DNA of 64,000 bases from an uncultured Alteromonadaceae bacterium (GCA_913056495.1 CAJXMO010000005.1:186001-250000); one strand, 5' to 3'. Positions 18,105 to 28,000 are shown, counted from the stretch's first letter. Numbers and translations are program-made. The notes: a model not told the origin generated them from the sequence alone.

Positions 18105-19433
18105 ATGCTTATTCGTTTATTAAGCCGGCAGCTTGTGCTAGCTGCCCGCATGTTAATCTGGGTAACTGTTGTTTCAGCTTTTACCCTTAGGCTTGCCGAA
18201 GCCGCTCCGGATCAACCGGGTAAAAATCGGCTTAATTTAAAAACGGCAATCGAAAAAACATTGGCTCAACACCCGAGTTTAAAAATATTTGATTACCGGG
18301 TTAAATCACTCGAGGGCGCATTAAAAAGTGCAGCTCTCACCCCTGAAAAAACAATTTCGCTGGAAGCTGAAAATATACTCGGCAGCGGCGATATGCGCCT
18401 GTTAAAATCAACCGAGCTGAGCTTAGCTTTATCATCTGTGATTGAATTAGGCGGCAAACGAGACAAACGACGCGCTTCTGTTCAACAAAAATTTAAACAA
18501 GTTGAATTGGATAAAAAAGCGCAGGCACTCAATTTAATCGCCGCAGTTAGCCGCCGCTTTGTGGAGGCGGTCGCTGCGCAGGAAGCCTTAAAACTAGCCC
18601 GGCAAAACCTGACGCTGGCTCAAACCCGGGTCAAAAAAGTCAACAACCGCTACCAGGCCGGGGCCAGCCCGCAAGCTGAGGTCTACCGCGCCAAAGCCGA
18701 TTTAGCACGGGCCCGGCTCGCGCTCAAACAAAAACAGCAGCAAGCAGACCAGCAAAAAGTTTTACTCAGTTTATTCTGGCAAAGCAATCAAGCAGGGTCT
18801 GCTAAGCCGTATTTTTCTGAGCTGACAGGCAATTTATTTGAATTTGGCCAGGCAAAAAATTTCAACCAGCTCCTCAATCAGTTATCGAACAACCCCGAAA
18901 TATTAGCCCTGATTGCACGTCAGCAACAACAAAACGCAGATCTGGCCTTAATTGAAGCTCAGTCTAGTGCCGATGTCGGCTGGTCACTCGGGGTTAAATA
19001 CGACAATGGGCCACAAGATCTGGGGTTTGTCGCCGGGTTGAGTTTACCACTCAATCAAGCCGGTCGTAACCAAGGCCAAATTAAGTCAGCTTTAGCGACC
19101 CGCAATCAAACTCTGGTTGCTCAGGCGACTTTGCGTCAGCAGTTGCACGCACGCCTATATCAAACTTATCAAGCCCGCGAGTTCCACCTGTTGTCATTGA
19201 CCGATTTAGACGAACAAATCCTCCCGCTTCTTAATACGGCGCTGATTCAAACTCGGACAGCTTATCAGGCGGGACGTTATGACTATAGCGAATGGATAAG
19301 CGCCCGTCAGGCACTGATTGATGCGCAACAAGCGCGGATCCGACACGCCAAACAAATACTTTTACACAATATTGAATTAGAACGCCTGACCGGCACCCGT
19401 GTTTTTTCACCCAATTCTCAAGGGGCAGAATAA
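18105..19433 (+). CDS. czcC: Outer-membrane factor of a heavy-metal efflux system, CzcC type
   Basis: TolC/CzcC-family outer-membrane channel of 442 residues, the exit duct of the tripartite pump. Signal peptide ends near LRLAEAA; then two repeated helical halves (LNLKTAIEKTLAQHPSLKIF ... and IEAQSSADVGWSLGVKY ...) typical of the family, with long Gln/Ala/Lys-rich coiled-coil segments such as RLALKQKQQQADQQK. The open frame extends to TTG at 18093; ATG at 18105 is preferred. Its stop overlaps the start of the next gene by one base. Confidence 0.88.
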   Translation: MLIRLLSRQLVLAARMLIWVTVVSAFTLRLAEAAPDQPGKNRLNLKTAIEKTLAQHPSLKIFDYRVKSLEGALKSAALTPEKTISLEAENILGSGDMRLLKSTELSLALSSVIELGGKRDKRRASVQQKFKQVELDKKAQALNLIAAVSRRFVEAVAAQEALKLARQNLTLAQTRVKKVNNRYQAGASPQAEVYRAKADLARARLALKQKQQQADQQKVLLSLFWQSNQAGSAKPYFSELTGNLFEFGQAKNFNQLLNQLSNNPEILALIARQQQQNADLALIEAQSSADVGWSLGVKYDNGPQDLGFVAGLSLPLNQAGRNQGQIKSALATRNQTLVAQATLRQQLHARLYQTYQAREFHLLSLTDLDEQILPLLNTALIQTRTAYQAGRYDYSEWISARQALIDAQQARIRHAKQILLHNIELERLTGTRVFSPNSQGAE

Positions 19434-20353
19434 TGAATTTTAAAATCACCCGTTTTATCACCCTACTCGCTTTATCCGGCCTGAGTCTGGCCGTCAACGC
19501 TTCAAATAGCCATACGGATGAAGCGGATTCAACGCAGCACCATGATAGTATCCACTTAACGGGCCAAATGGCTCAAGCAGCCGGGCTTAAATTTGAAAGT
19601 GCAGGGCCCGGCACAATCGCCCGCACCCTGACCAGTTATGCAAAAGTTGTCTATGACCCAAGCCAAGTCAGTCATGTTAGAGCCAGATTCAGTGGGATTA
19701 TTGAGCAAGTTACCGTCAATATCGGAGATACAGTGAAACAAGGCCAGGTTCTGGCGAAAATTGAATCCAATGAAAGTTTGCAAACTTATCAGCTAAAAGC
19801 GCCTATTGCCGGGCGGATAACCAAACGCCATGCCAATCCAGGTGAACTGACACAAGCGAAAATACTTTTTACCATTATGGACGATAGTGCTCAGTGGCTT
19901 GAACTTAAAGTATTTCCGACGCAGATTGAAAAAATAAAACCCGGCCAGCAAATCCGGTTTCAAGCCAGCACAGATGGCAAATGGTCCAGCGCCCGGATCC
20001 AACACCTGCTAGCAGATGAAAGCGGTCAGCCTTACCTGATAGCGCGCGCGGCTTTAACCGAGCGTCATCAACAAGTATTCAACGGCCGGGTGCTGAAAAC
20101 CTATATTCAACTCTCCCGGACTCAGGTTGCAGTGCGGGTAAATAATGAAGCTTTGCAGCAATATGAAGGTAAAACTGTGGTATTTGTCCGCGAGCAGGAC
20201 CAGATTTTTGCCCGCCCGGTCAAACTCGGCCTACAGGATAATGCCTATAGTCAGATTGTGCACGGCCTGGCACCGGGAGAGCAGTATGTGAGCCACAATA
20301 GCTATTTAGTCAAAGCGGATTTAGGCAAGTCTGCTGCCGGTCACCATCATTAA
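19433..20353 (+). CDS. czcB: Periplasmic adaptor (membrane fusion protein) of the efflux system, CzcB type
   Basis: RND adaptor of 306 residues that joins inner pump and outer channel. Signal peptide (FITLLALSGLSLAVNA), then a His/Asp-rich stretch (NSHTDEADSTQHHD), a barrel-lipoyl domain with VRARFSGIIEQVTVNIGDTVKQGQVLAKIE and APIAGRITKRHANPGE, and membrane-proximal domain to the end, which finishes in GHHH. The helical hairpin is almost absent: the two lipoyl halves are joined by a very short turn, as in some CusB/CzcB-like adaptors. The His-rich ends suggest metal binding. ATG overlaps the czcC stop (TAATG) with AAGGGG as ribosome site. Confidence 0.87.
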   Translation: MNFKITRFITLLALSGLSLAVNASNSHTDEADSTQHHDSIHLTGQMAQAAGLKFESAGPGTIARTLTSYAKVVYDPSQVSHVRARFSGIIEQVTVNIGDTVKQGQVLAKIESNESLQTYQLKAPIAGRITKRHANPGELTQAKILFTIMDDSAQWLELKVFPTQIEKIKPGQQIRFQASTDGKWSSARIQHLLADESGQPYLIARAALTERHQQVFNGRVLKTYIQLSRTQVAVRVNNEALQQYEGKTVVFVREQDQIFARPVKLGLQDNAYSQIVHGLAPGEQYVSHNSYLVKADLGKSAAGHHH

Positions 20354-20365
20354 AGCGAGGTCAGT

Positions 20366-23300
20366 ATGATTGAATCAAGTTTAAGATTTGCTATTCAAAG
20401 ACGCTGGCTGGTCATGCTTGCCTGCCTGTTTGTCGTCTTGGCCGGAATGATTAATTATCACAAACTGGCGATTGATGCCGTGCCGGATATTACCAATGTG
20501 CAGGTACAAATCAATACCCATGCCTCCGGGTATTCACCACTTGAAACTGAGCAACGAATTACCTTTATTGTAGAGAATGCACTGGCTGGTCTACCAAAAC
20601 TGGACTATACACGCTCGCTCTCAAGATACGGGTTGTCTCAGGTTACTGCGGTGTTTGAAGAAGGTACAGACCTTTATTTTGCGCGCAGTTTGATTGATCA
20701 GAAACTTGCCGGGCTAAAAGCTCAGTTGCCGGATGGGATATTACCGCAAATGGGTCCAATTGCCACCGGGCTTGGCGAGATTTTCAGTTATTCGGTTTCT
20801 GCCAGATCCGATGCCGTGCAGGCAAACGGGCAAGCTTATGACGCCATCGCCCTGCGTGAAATTCATGATTGGGTAGTAAAACCTCAGCTCGCTCGGGTAA
20901 AAGGCGTCACCGAAATCAATACCATTGGAGGCTATGAAAAAGCATTCCACATCACCCCGGATACCCAAAAAATGCTGCAGTATCAGGTTGATTTTGATGC
21001 CATAGCTGCGACCGTCAGACAAAACAATCAAAATACAGGTGCCGGTTTCATTGAACGCAACGGCCAGCAGTTTTTAGTTCGATCGCCCGGTCAGTTAAGC
21101 CAAATCAAAGAAATTGAGCAACTTGTCATTAAAACATTCGGGCAAACGCCGGTGCGAATTTCAGATGTTGCCGAAGTCTCAATCGGCAAAACACTGCGCA
21201 CCGGGGCTGCTACATTAAATGGCCAGGAAACCGTTATCGGCACGGCCATGATGTTAGTGGGCGAAAATTCCAAACAAGTCGCGCGCAGCGTAGCGAGCAA
21301 GCTTAAATCAGTGCAAAACTCGTTACCTGAAGGCGTTTATATCGAAACCTTGTATGACCGGACACATCTGGTTAACCGGGCAATCAATACCGTTAAAAAT
21401 AACTTAATCGAAGGCGCTCTATTGGTGATTTTGGTGTTATTTTTATTGTTGGGGAATCTGCGTGGCGCGCTGATAACAGCCGCTGTGATACCGCTGGCTA
21501 TGTTGGCAACAGTGACAGGTATGGTTAAAACCGGGGTGTCGGCCAACCTGATGAGTTTAGGCGCGCTCGATTTTGGTTTAATTGTTGATGGCGCCGTGAT
21601 TATTGTTGAAAATGCGATTTTAAGGCTCTCACAAAACCCGGCCAACCTGAGTTTAAAGGAGCGCTTAGCATTAGTGTTTGACGCCACAAACGAGGTCATT
21701 CGGCCCAGTTTGTTTGGTGTGACCATTATTACTGTGGTTTATATTCCGCTATTTAGTTTAACCGGGGTTGAAGGCAAAATGTTTCATCCGATGGCTGCCA
21801 CTGTGGTGATGGCGCTACTGGCCGCTATGGTGCTTGCATTTACCTTTGTCCCGGCGGCGATCGCCATCTTTGTAAAAGGGAAAGTTAGCGAAAAACAAAG
21901 CCCGATCATTCGCGTTTGCAAATCAGCCTACCATCCGGTGTTAAAACTGGCGCTTAAGCTTAAATTTGGGGTTTTGGCAGCTGCCCTCGTTCTGGTTGGT
22001 TTAAGTGGCTGGCTTGCAACTCAACTGGGCAGTGAGTTTGTCCCACAGCTCAATGAAGGCGATATTGCCATGCATGCAATGCGTATCCCGGGCACAGGTG
22101 TAGATCAGGCTGTCGAGATGCAAGATCTGCTTGAAACTCAGATTTTACAATTACCTCAGGTTGATAAAGTATTCAGCAAAATTGGGACAGCAGATGTCGC
22201 AACAGATCCTATGCCACCCAATGTTGCCGATACCCTGGTGATGCTCAAACCCAAATCAGAGTGGCCGGACCCTAGCTTAACTCAGGCAGATCTGATTGAA
22301 ACCATAGAAGCCAAAGTAAAGCAAATTCCAGGTAACAATTATGAGTTTACTCAACCGATTCAGATGCGCTTTAATGAGCTGATCTCAGGTGTGCGCGCGG
22401 ATTTTGCGGTGAAGGTATTTGGTGATGACCTTCAGGTTTTACTGCAGACTGCAGAACAAATCAGCCAGACATTGCAGCAAATTAACGGTGCATCAGATGT
22501 AAAGGTTGAACAGGTTGAAGGCCTGCCCCTGATCAGTGTTAAGCCAAAACGCGAGCAGTTGGCCCGCTACCAACTGAGCCTAGCCGATCTCCAAAAAACA
22601 GTCAGTACAGCCATTGGTGGTCAGCCGGCCGGCCTGCTCTATCAGGGCGATCGCCGTTTTCAAATCAGTGTTCGCCTGCCCGAACAGACACGTATAAAAG
22701 TCGAACAACTGGCTGATTTTCCAATCTTGCTCGATTCAGGCGAATATGTTCCGCTGGCAGAAGTTGCCAGTATCTCCACTGAGCTGCAACCAAACCAGAT
22801 TAGCCGTGAAAACGGCAAACGCCGGGTCGTGGTTACTGCCAATGTGCGCGGAACTGATTTGGGTTCGTTTGTTCAACAGGCGCAGCAAAAAATTCAGCAA
22901 CAGCTGGATATTCCGGCGGGTTACTGGCTCGATTATGGCGGCACGTTTGAGCAGCTTGAATCGGCCAGCAAACGTTTAAGTATCCTTGTGCCTGTGACTT
23001 TGACTATCATATTTACCCTACTGGTACTCGCATTTAACTCGCTTAAAGATGCGCTGATTATTTTCACTGGCGTGCCGCTTGCGCTCACAGGGGGAGTGAT
23101 TGCGCTCTGGTTGCGGCAAATGCCATTGTCTATTTCAGCAGGCGTTGGTTTTATTGCCTTGTCGGGGATAGCAATATTAAATGGGCTGGTGCTTTTATCT
23201 TTTATCCGCCAGCATTATCTGGAAAATAAGGACTTAACCACAGCAATTATCAGCGGTGCCATGACCCGCTTGCGGCCGGTATTAATGACCGCGTTAGTAG

Positions 23301-23476
23301 CAAGTTTAGGGTTTATTCCAATGGCACTGAATACAGGGACCGGTGCCGAAGTTCAAAGGCCGCTGGCGACTGTGGTGATTGGCGGGATTATTTCTTCAAC
23401 CCTGCTTACTTTGATAGTCCTGCCTGTGCTATACAGCTTATTTAACCGCAATCCCCCGTTAAGCAAGCCGGGTTAA
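20366..23476 (+). CDS. czcA: RND heavy-metal efflux pump, CzcA type
   Basis: Inner-membrane proton antiporter of 1036 residues with the two-fold RND layout: helix 1, large periplasmic loop, helices 2-6, helix 7, second loop, helices 8-12. Helix 4 reads LDFGLIVDGAVIIVEN, the DFG-x3-D-x6-EN pattern of the HME subgroup exporting divalent ions such as Co, Zn, Cd or Ni, unlike the monovalent CusA type. The dmeF/RcnR-like pair nearby fits Co/Ni exposure, but the substrate is inference. It is 12 bases after czcB. The czc genes look somewhat richer in G+C than their neighbours, which may point to transfer. Confidence 0.92.
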   Translation: MIESSLRFAIQRRWLVMLACLFVVLAGMINYHKLAIDAVPDITNVQVQINTHASGYSPLETEQRITFIVENALAGLPKLDYTRSLSRYGLSQVTAVFEEGTDLYFARSLIDQKLAGLKAQLPDGILPQMGPIATGLGEIFSYSVSARSDAVQANGQAYDAIALREIHDWVVKPQLARVKGVTEINTIGGYEKAFHITPDTQKMLQYQVDFDAIAATVRQNNQNTGAGFIERNGQQFLVRSPGQLSQIKEIEQLVIKTFGQTPVRISDVAEVSIGKTLRTGAATLNGQETVIGTAMMLVGENSKQVARSVASKLKSVQNSLPEGVYIETLYDRTHLVNRAINTVKNNLIEGALLVILVLFLLLGNLRGALITAAVIPLAMLATVTGMVKTGVSANLMSLGALDFGLIVDGAVIIVENAILRLSQNPANLSLKERLALVFDATNEVIRPSLFGVTIITVVYIPLFSLTGVEGKMFHPMAATVVMALLAAMVLAFTFVPAAIAIFVKGKVSEKQSPIIRVCKSAYHPVLKLALKLKFGVLAAALVLVGLSGWLATQLGSEFVPQLNEGDIAMHAMRIPGTGVDQAVEMQDLLETQILQLPQVDKVFSKIGTADVATDPMPPNVADTLVMLKPKSEWPDPSLTQADLIETIEAKVKQIPGNNYEFTQPIQMRFNELISGVRADFAVKVFGDDLQVLLQTAEQISQTLQQINGASDVKVEQVEGLPLISVKPKREQLARYQLSLADLQKTVSTAIGGQPAGLLYQGDRRFQISVRLPEQTRIKVEQLADFPILLDSGEYVPLAEVASISTELQPNQISRENGKRRVVVTANVRGTDLGSFVQQAQQKIQQQLDIPAGYWLDYGGTFEQLESASKRLSILVPVTLTIIFTLLVLAFNSLKDALIIFTGVPLALTGGVIALWLRQMPLSISAGVGFIALSGIAILNGLVLLSFIRQHYLENKDLTTAIISGAMTRLRPVLMTALVASLGFIPMALNTGTGAEVQRPLATVVIGGIISSTLLTLIVLPVLYSLFNRNPPLSKPG

Positions 23477-23484
23477 TAATCTGT

Positions 23485-23513
23485 GAGCAAGCCCGGGACA
23501 GGCTTGCTCTTTA
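23485..23513. terminator. Hairpin between convergent czcA and PhzF-like genes
   Basis: GAGCAAGCC and GGCTTGCTC pair perfectly around seven bases. A short TTT follows on the plus strand, so it probably ends the czc transcript; it abuts the stop of the opposite gene. Confidence 0.65.
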
Positions 23514-24410
23514 CAAAAACATTTTGCCCTGACTGGATAAGACAGCGCGGCCACCTAAGCTAACTTGTATCCCCTGCTCTGAAACAGACTTGGTTTCAAT
23601 ATGCAGGTAACTATAGCGTTCTTGGTGCACCCCGCGCTCAACTATAAATTCACCGGGCGGGTTATCAAACTGTTGTAAGTAACCGGCAAACGCAGGCATT
23701 GCAGCACCAACCGGAGGATCTTCATGTATCCCAAACACAGGACCGACTAAACGGCAGTGAAAATCAGCGTCATGGTCATCATCAGCCTGACAATATAATA
23801 AAATCGCATTCGCGCAGGTGGCCGGTGCGGTTGACGAAGCCCAGGCATCATAACTGAAGCGGATCCGTTTTAACGTTTCCAGGCTGTCAACCGGCACGAC
23901 TAGATACGGAATTTCGCTGGCGACCAACATGGGTTTAAAATTTGGAATAAACAGGTTTTCTGCCGGCACGGTTAAAAAATTAGACAGCTCCTCTTCAGTC
24001 GGTGCAAAGCTATCATATTCAGGTCTGGCGTTAACCACAAACTCATTAAACACAGGTTTGCCATTATCCATCCGAACATGGCATTCAACTAATCCATGCG
24101 GCTCTTCAATCGTAAACTGGTTATCGCCATCTTTAAGGTCTAATTGTTTAAAATGCGCCAGTGCATAAATGGCAGCTAGGGTCGGATGGCCACCAAAATC
24201 AAATTCTCGTTTACTGTTAAAAATGCGAATTTTTTTATCTGCTTTTTCACTCGATGAGATAAAAACGCAGCGCCATAAACTAAACTCAGCCGCAATTTGC
24301 ATCATTTGCTGAGCACTTAGCCCTTCGGCTTCTCTTACGACCGCAATTTGTGCCCCTTGAAATTTCTGGTCCGTAAATACATCAACAGTTACATATTCTA
24401 ATTCTGACAT
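23511..24410 (-). CDS. PhzF family isomerase-like protein with altered catalytic position
   Basis: PhzF/diaminopimelate-epimerase fold, 299 residues. N-half markers are VDVFTDQKFQGAQIAVV and DFGGHPTLAAIYAL; C-half marker is GIHEDPPVGAAM, the variant of EDPVTGSA. In PhzF the catalytic Glu45 lies in a segment like LSETAFV; here the aligned segment is SLWRCVFI, putting Arg47 in its place. The protein may therefore lack isomerase activity or use another residue. Ribosome site AGGAGGA is strong, so the gene is expressed. The natural substrate of most family members is unknown. It stands alone between the czc operon and queE. Confidence 0.8.
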   Translation of the reverse strand: MSELEYVTVDVFTDQKFQGAQIAVVREAEGLSAQQMMQIAAEFSLWRCVFISSSEKADKKIRIFNSKREFDFGGHPTLAAIYALAHFKQLDLKDGDNQFTIEEPHGLVECHVRMDNGKPVFNEFVVNARPEYDSFAPTEEELSNFLTVPAENLFIPNFKPMLVASEIPYLVVPVDSLETLKRIRFSYDAWASSTAPATCANAILLYCQADDDHDADFHCRLVGPVFGIHEDPPVGAAMPAFAGYLQQFDNPPGEFIVERGVHQERYSYLHIETKSVSEQGIQVSLGGRAVLSSQGKMFL

Positions 24411-24507
24411 CCTTCCTCCTCATTCAGACAAATAACGTATTGCCTTGAGTAAACTAAACTTATTCTTTATTTAGCTTTTGCCAGAATTAACAATATGTCA
24501 ACAAGTC

Positions 24508-25173
24508 TCAATCAATTTTTAAATATTTATGCATCTGCACAGATAACCGCCAGTTATTTTCAATACAGGTTTGAATAGCCAGTTGAGTCGCTCTGGGTTT
24601 CTGACTGATTGGCTGAAGACAAATACTAATTTGTCGACTCGCCTGGCGCTGCTTTAACAAGGCTTTTAAATCATCAATATGTTGCTCTGTTGCCACCGGA
24701 TGTTTAATTTCATCCGCCCTGTCTAATGCAGAGGTGAGCACTGTATAGCCCCCTTTCATACCTACTTTTGGCGAAACAGTTACATAAGTATCGGGATGCG
24801 TCTTCACCTCAAATGTACCACTGGTTTCAATTTGGGTTGTACAGCCGGCATCATGTAAAACCCGAGTCAGTTCGGTTAAATCATACATACAGGGTTCACC
24901 ACCAGTGATCACAATATGACGGGCTTTGTAGTTTTGAATAATTGCCAGAATTTCATCGCTTGTCTGCTCAGCCCAGGCTTCGGATTCATTAGAAACATCG
25001 ATAATGTTTGAAACATCCACTTTAAGCTCGGGTTTAACTTCCCAGGTATGTTTGGTATCGCACCAGGCGCAGCCCACCGGACACCCTTGCAGGCGAATAA
25101 AAATAGACGGTATACCCGTCATACTGCCTTCACCTTGAATGGTTTCAAATAATTCATTAACGGGATATTTCAT
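24508..25173 (-). CDS. queE: 7-carboxy-7-deazaguanine synthase
   Basis: Radical SAM enzyme making 7-carboxy-7-deazaguanine from 6-carboxytetrahydropterin in queuosine synthesis. The cluster ligands are in [16 protein letters not shown] (the family's CxxxCxxC spacing), GGEP follows in [11 protein letters not shown], and QPISQK and the final [14 protein letters not shown] agree with E. coli QueE. The ATG at 25173 ([16 protein letters not shown]) gives 221 residues, close to E. coli's 223; a 15-residue longer start at 25218 is open but has no better ribosome site. Divergent from queC, sharing a short promoter region. Confidence 0.95.
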   Translation of the reverse strand: MKYPVNELFETIQGEGSMTGIPSIFIRLQGCPVGCAWCDTKHTWEVKPELKVDVSNIIDVSNESEAWAEQTSDEILAIIQNYKARHIVITGGEPCMYDLTELTRVLHDAGCTTQIETSGTFEVKTHPDTYVTVSPKVGMKGGYTVLTSALDRADEIKHPVATEQHIDDLKALLKQRQASRQISICLQPISQKPRATQLAIQTCIENNWRLSVQMHKYLKID

Positions 25174-25242
25174 ATCAGGCTTGTAACCTCTGCTGGTATC
25201 AGTAAACTTAGCGCGCATTATAGGCTATTTTTTGAGGAAATC

Positions 25243-25899
25243 ATGTCTGAAAAAGCAGTTGTTATTTATTCCGGAGGTATGGACTCCTTTACTGTGCTTA
25301 ACCAAGCAATAGCCGAAGGCTATCAGGTTTATCCGTTAAGCTTTAATTATGGCCAGCGCCACTTAAAAGAACTCGAATTTGCCGGTGAGGCATGTCGAAA
25401 ATTAAATCTACCTCATAAAATTGTTGATATCTCAGCTATCAATACCTTGTTAGCCGGTTCTTCGTTAACCGATGATATCGATATTCCGGAAGGTCATTAC
25501 GAAGAAGATAGTATGAAATCTACTGTGGTACCAAACCGTAATATGATTTTATTATCGCTTGCTGTCGGTTACGCGGTATCAATCGGTGCTAAAAAAGTTT
25601 TTTATGGTGCACATTCGGGCGATCATGCGATTTACCCGGATTGTCGTCCCGAATTTGTAGAAAAGATGAAAGCCGTTTGTGCCATTGCTGACTATCAACC
25701 GGTTGATATTGTGACGCCATTTTTAAATGATTCAAAAATCGATATCTTAACCCATGGTTTAAAAATGGGATTAGATTATAGCCAAACCTGGACTTGTTAT
25801 AATGGTCGGGATAGAGCTTGTGGCAAATGCGGCGCCTGTCAGGAACGCTTAGAAGCTTTTGAAAAAAATGGCTTAACAGACCCATTAGAATACGAATAA
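25243..25899 (+). CDS. queC: 7-cyano-7-deazaguanine synthase
   Basis: ATP-dependent conversion of 7-carboxy-7-deazaguanine to preQ0 in the queuosine pathway. PP-loop SGGMDSFT at the N-terminus, the [14 protein letters not shown] and [18 protein letters not shown] motifs, and the C-terminal zinc site ([19 protein letters not shown]). The length of 218 residues is typical. GAGG ribosome site before the ATG. It pairs with the divergent queE. Confidence 0.96.
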   Translation: MSEKAVVIYSGGMDSFTVLNQAIAEGYQVYPLSFNYGQRHLKELEFAGEACRKLNLPHKIVDISAINTLLAGSSLTDDIDIPEGHYEEDSMKSTVVPNRNMILLSLAVGYAVSIGAKKVFYGAHSGDHAIYPDCRPEFVEKMKAVCAIADYQPVDIVTPFLNDSKIDILTHGLKMGLDYSQTWTCYNGRDRACGKCGACQERLEAFEKNGLTDPLEYE

Positions 25900-25921
25900 A
25901 CACCTGATTTATAATGGAAAT

Positions 25922-25954
25922 AAAAAAGCCGTTAACTTGCTTAACGGCTTTTTT
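25922..25954. terminator. Bidirectional terminator between queC and the GNAT gene
   Basis: AAAAAAGCCGTTAA and TTAACGGCTTTTTT pair perfectly around a four-to-five-base loop, with A- and T-runs on each side, so it serves both convergent genes. Confidence 0.9.
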
Positions 25955-25979
25955 ACACTTTATAAAGCAATCCGGAAGA

Positions 25980-26603
25980 TTATTGTTTTTGTTTGAACAT
26001 AAGGGAACAAGGGACTTGTCCAACTGAGAGCGTTTTTAATTGTTTGTAGTTTGCGTGCTCAAAAAAGGCTCTGTATTTTTCAACTGTCACCAGTACGCCG
26101 ACTCCTTCTGTCTTTTTATGTTCAGCTATCATAGTATCGATTGCCTGCATTAAATAATGGCCCACACCGTGATGCTGATGATGAGGATGTACGCCAATAA
26201 AAGCAAGCAAATGGTAGTTTTCAAAAAGAATTGCTTCACGGATTTTTTGCTCTTTTTCTATCATGTTTCGGGTAGAGACATAGCCGGTTGTTAACATCAT
26301 TTTTAAGCGCCAGTGCCAAAAGCGCTCTGCCCCGAAATTCGAACCGGGTTCAATCAAACAGGCTACAGCTAATAAGTGTTCTTCTTCGTCATATATGCCA
26401 ATCATTGGCTGGGATTTATCCCAAAATATCAATAACTCTTCACGAATTGCGGCTCTGAGCCTTTGCTCATACCCTTCAAGTTTACTTTGAAAACAATCCA
26501 TAAAAAACGGATCATCAAAATAAGCTAAATATAACAGTGAACTTGCAATATTAATGTCTTCTGCTGATAAATAAACCGCTTTAAGATTTTGAGTTATTTC
26601 CAT
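25980..26603 (-). CDS. GNAT family acetyltransferase
   Basis: GNAT-fold protein of 207 residues. The acetyl-CoA motif is seen in IGVHPHHQHHGVGHYLMQAID, with QHHGVG replacing the common QGxGxG. A longer N-terminal half (to ~125) precedes it and includes YFDDPFFMDCF, as in the enzymes acting on small amines or drugs. The late VTVEKYRAFFEHANY is the usual final helix. Its start overlaps the end of the next gene by ten bases, so the two form an operon, yet that partner looks like a membrane sensor and the link is unclear. Confidence 0.78.
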   Translation of the reverse strand: MEITQNLKAVYLSAEDINIASSLLYLAYFDDPFFMDCFQSKLEGYEQRLRAAIREELLIFWDKSQPMIGIYDEEEHLLAVACLIEPGSNFGAERFWHWRLKMMLTTGYVSTRNMIEKEQKIREAILFENYHLLAFIGVHPHHQHHGVGHYLMQAIDTMIAEHKKTEGVGVLVTVEKYRAFFEHANYKQLKTLSVGQVPCSLMFKQKQ

Positions 26604-27784
26604 TTAAAACCCTTTTTATAAAAATAAATGCTCAATGCCAATAACTGAAGCAAGCTCATCAGAGCCATAAATACAAATATAGCTTTATTTTCACGATTTA
26701 AGTAATCATTTATCACAACTTGATTAATTTTAGTGATTAAAACTTGTGATGAATCAATTTGTTGCAACCAGTTGTCTATTTCCTGATTAACATTTTGTTT
26801 AAGTACTAACCTATCCCGGTTGGTTGAATGTACCGATTCTGACGATAATTCAGGCTGCAGGGCCAGCCAATCTGACCATTTCTTCAATGCCAGCTTGGTT
26901 GGAATATCGGAGAAATCCCGACTCAGTTGAGTAAATTCATCATGCAATTGTTTTACTGAAGCACTCACTGAATCCAATTCAGCCAGTTGCTGAATATAAA
27001 AGCCAGCTTCTAACGCTTGCAAATACGCTTGCGCACTGGCTTGCAGCGAATCAAACTTTTCTTCGCCCTGCTTTTGGTTTAACGCATTAAACAAGTCGCT
27101 TCGATTAGCATTTGCGGTTAATTTGTCAAATTCGGTGCTGGCTTTATAAGCTTCAAGTCGCTCTATAGTTGGAGCCAGCGTCTGTTTTAGCTTAAACTTA
27201 GCTTCATTGATTAAAGCTAATGCCTGTGAAACCTGCTGATCCGATGAATTTAATTTGGTTAAATACCGAATCAGACCTTCATCTCCGTCCAGCGCTTGGC
27301 GAATACGCTGTGCAAACTCTGATAAATTTTGCCGTGCAATAGGCAGTTCAATCATCTTATCTAACTGGATCTGAAGTTGATTCAGGTTTTGATTGATAGC
27401 TTTCAGATTCAATTCATTATTGTCTGCTGTTAATAAATAACTTTGAATGGCCAGTTGAGTTTCAGCCTGCTGCGCGCTATTCAGATACCTGGATAGCAGT
27501 TCGGCCTGCTCATTCTCAGCTAGCCAGAGTGTTAAACTTAACACTAATAAACTGGCAGACATCAGCAGAATGACGATTTTAAACACTATCGACTTTTTAT
27601 CACTCAGCCGCTTGTTAATATTTTTAAGCGCTGAAAAATGGTCTGAGCGGACTGGACCAGAATCCTTTATCGGGTCGCTAATGCGCCCTTTTCCCTGCGT
27701 ATTACTTTGTTGATGAGGTTGCTTTGACTGCCCTTTTTTATTAGCAGAATCTTCATTATCGAGTGCAAATGACGTCTGTTCCAT
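26594..27784 (-). CDS. Two-helix membrane protein with a periplasmic coiled-coil, sensor-like but without output domain
   Basis: I do not recognise a named family. The 396 residues start with a polar, Gln/Lys/Ser-rich cytoplasmic segment (~1-68), then a helix (VFKIVILLMSASLLVLSLTLWL, ~68-90), about 270 residues of predicted alpha-helical periplasmic domain rich in Leu, Gln and Ala, and a second helix near the C-terminus (AIFVFMALMSLLQLLALSIYFY) followed only by KKGFKWK. This is the topology of the sensory half of a chemoreceptor or histidine kinase with the cytoplasmic output missing. No frameshifted remnant is visible after the stop because the GNAT gene follows at once. Confidence 0.6.
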   Translation of the reverse strand: MEQTSFALDNEDSANKKGQSKQPHQQSNTQGKGRISDPIKDSGPVRSDHFSALKNINKRLSDKKSIVFKIVILLMSASLLVLSLTLWLAENEQAELLSRYLNSAQQAETQLAIQSYLLTADNNELNLKAINQNLNQLQIQLDKMIELPIARQNLSEFAQRIRQALDGDEGLIRYLTKLNSSDQQVSQALALINEAKFKLKQTLAPTIERLEAYKASTEFDKLTANANRSDLFNALNQKQGEEKFDSLQASAQAYLQALEAGFYIQQLAELDSVSASVKQLHDEFTQLSRDFSDIPTKLALKKWSDWLALQPELSSESVHSTNRDRLVLKQNVNQEIDNWLQQIDSSQVLITKINQVVINDYLNRENKAIFVFMALMSLLQLLALSIYFYKKGFKWK

Positions 27785-27927
27785 GTATTTGAATTTTCTA
27801 ACGAGTTTCCTTCATAGTAACAGCTGAATATAAAATAACCAAACCTTGTCCATCCCCCTTTTTAAAACTGTGAATAGGTCAAGATACTGATTTTTTGATA
27901 TCCGCAAAAGCACTCGCTATAAGCAAG

Positions 27928-27976
27928 CTCAGCTGCGTATAAGACTAGTTGGGCAATTTTAATTATGTGCATGAGG
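27928..27976. repeat. Dispersed hairpin repeat, copy 1
   Basis: CTCAGCTGCGTATAA at the left and TTATGTGCATGAGG at the right flank a core with GACTAGTTGGGCAATT. The same unit recurs at 47459-47515 (about 57 bp there, 49 here). It lies in the spacer upstream of the sensor-like gene. Confidence 0.65.
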
Positions 27977-28000
27977 TTAATTAACAACCGTCCTTACCTG

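Noticed and set aside
26594..26603. Possible frameshift joining the sensor-like protein to a lost output domain
   Set aside because: The GNAT gene starts inside its last codons and reads cleanly, leaving no remnant of a kinase or receptor signalling domain.
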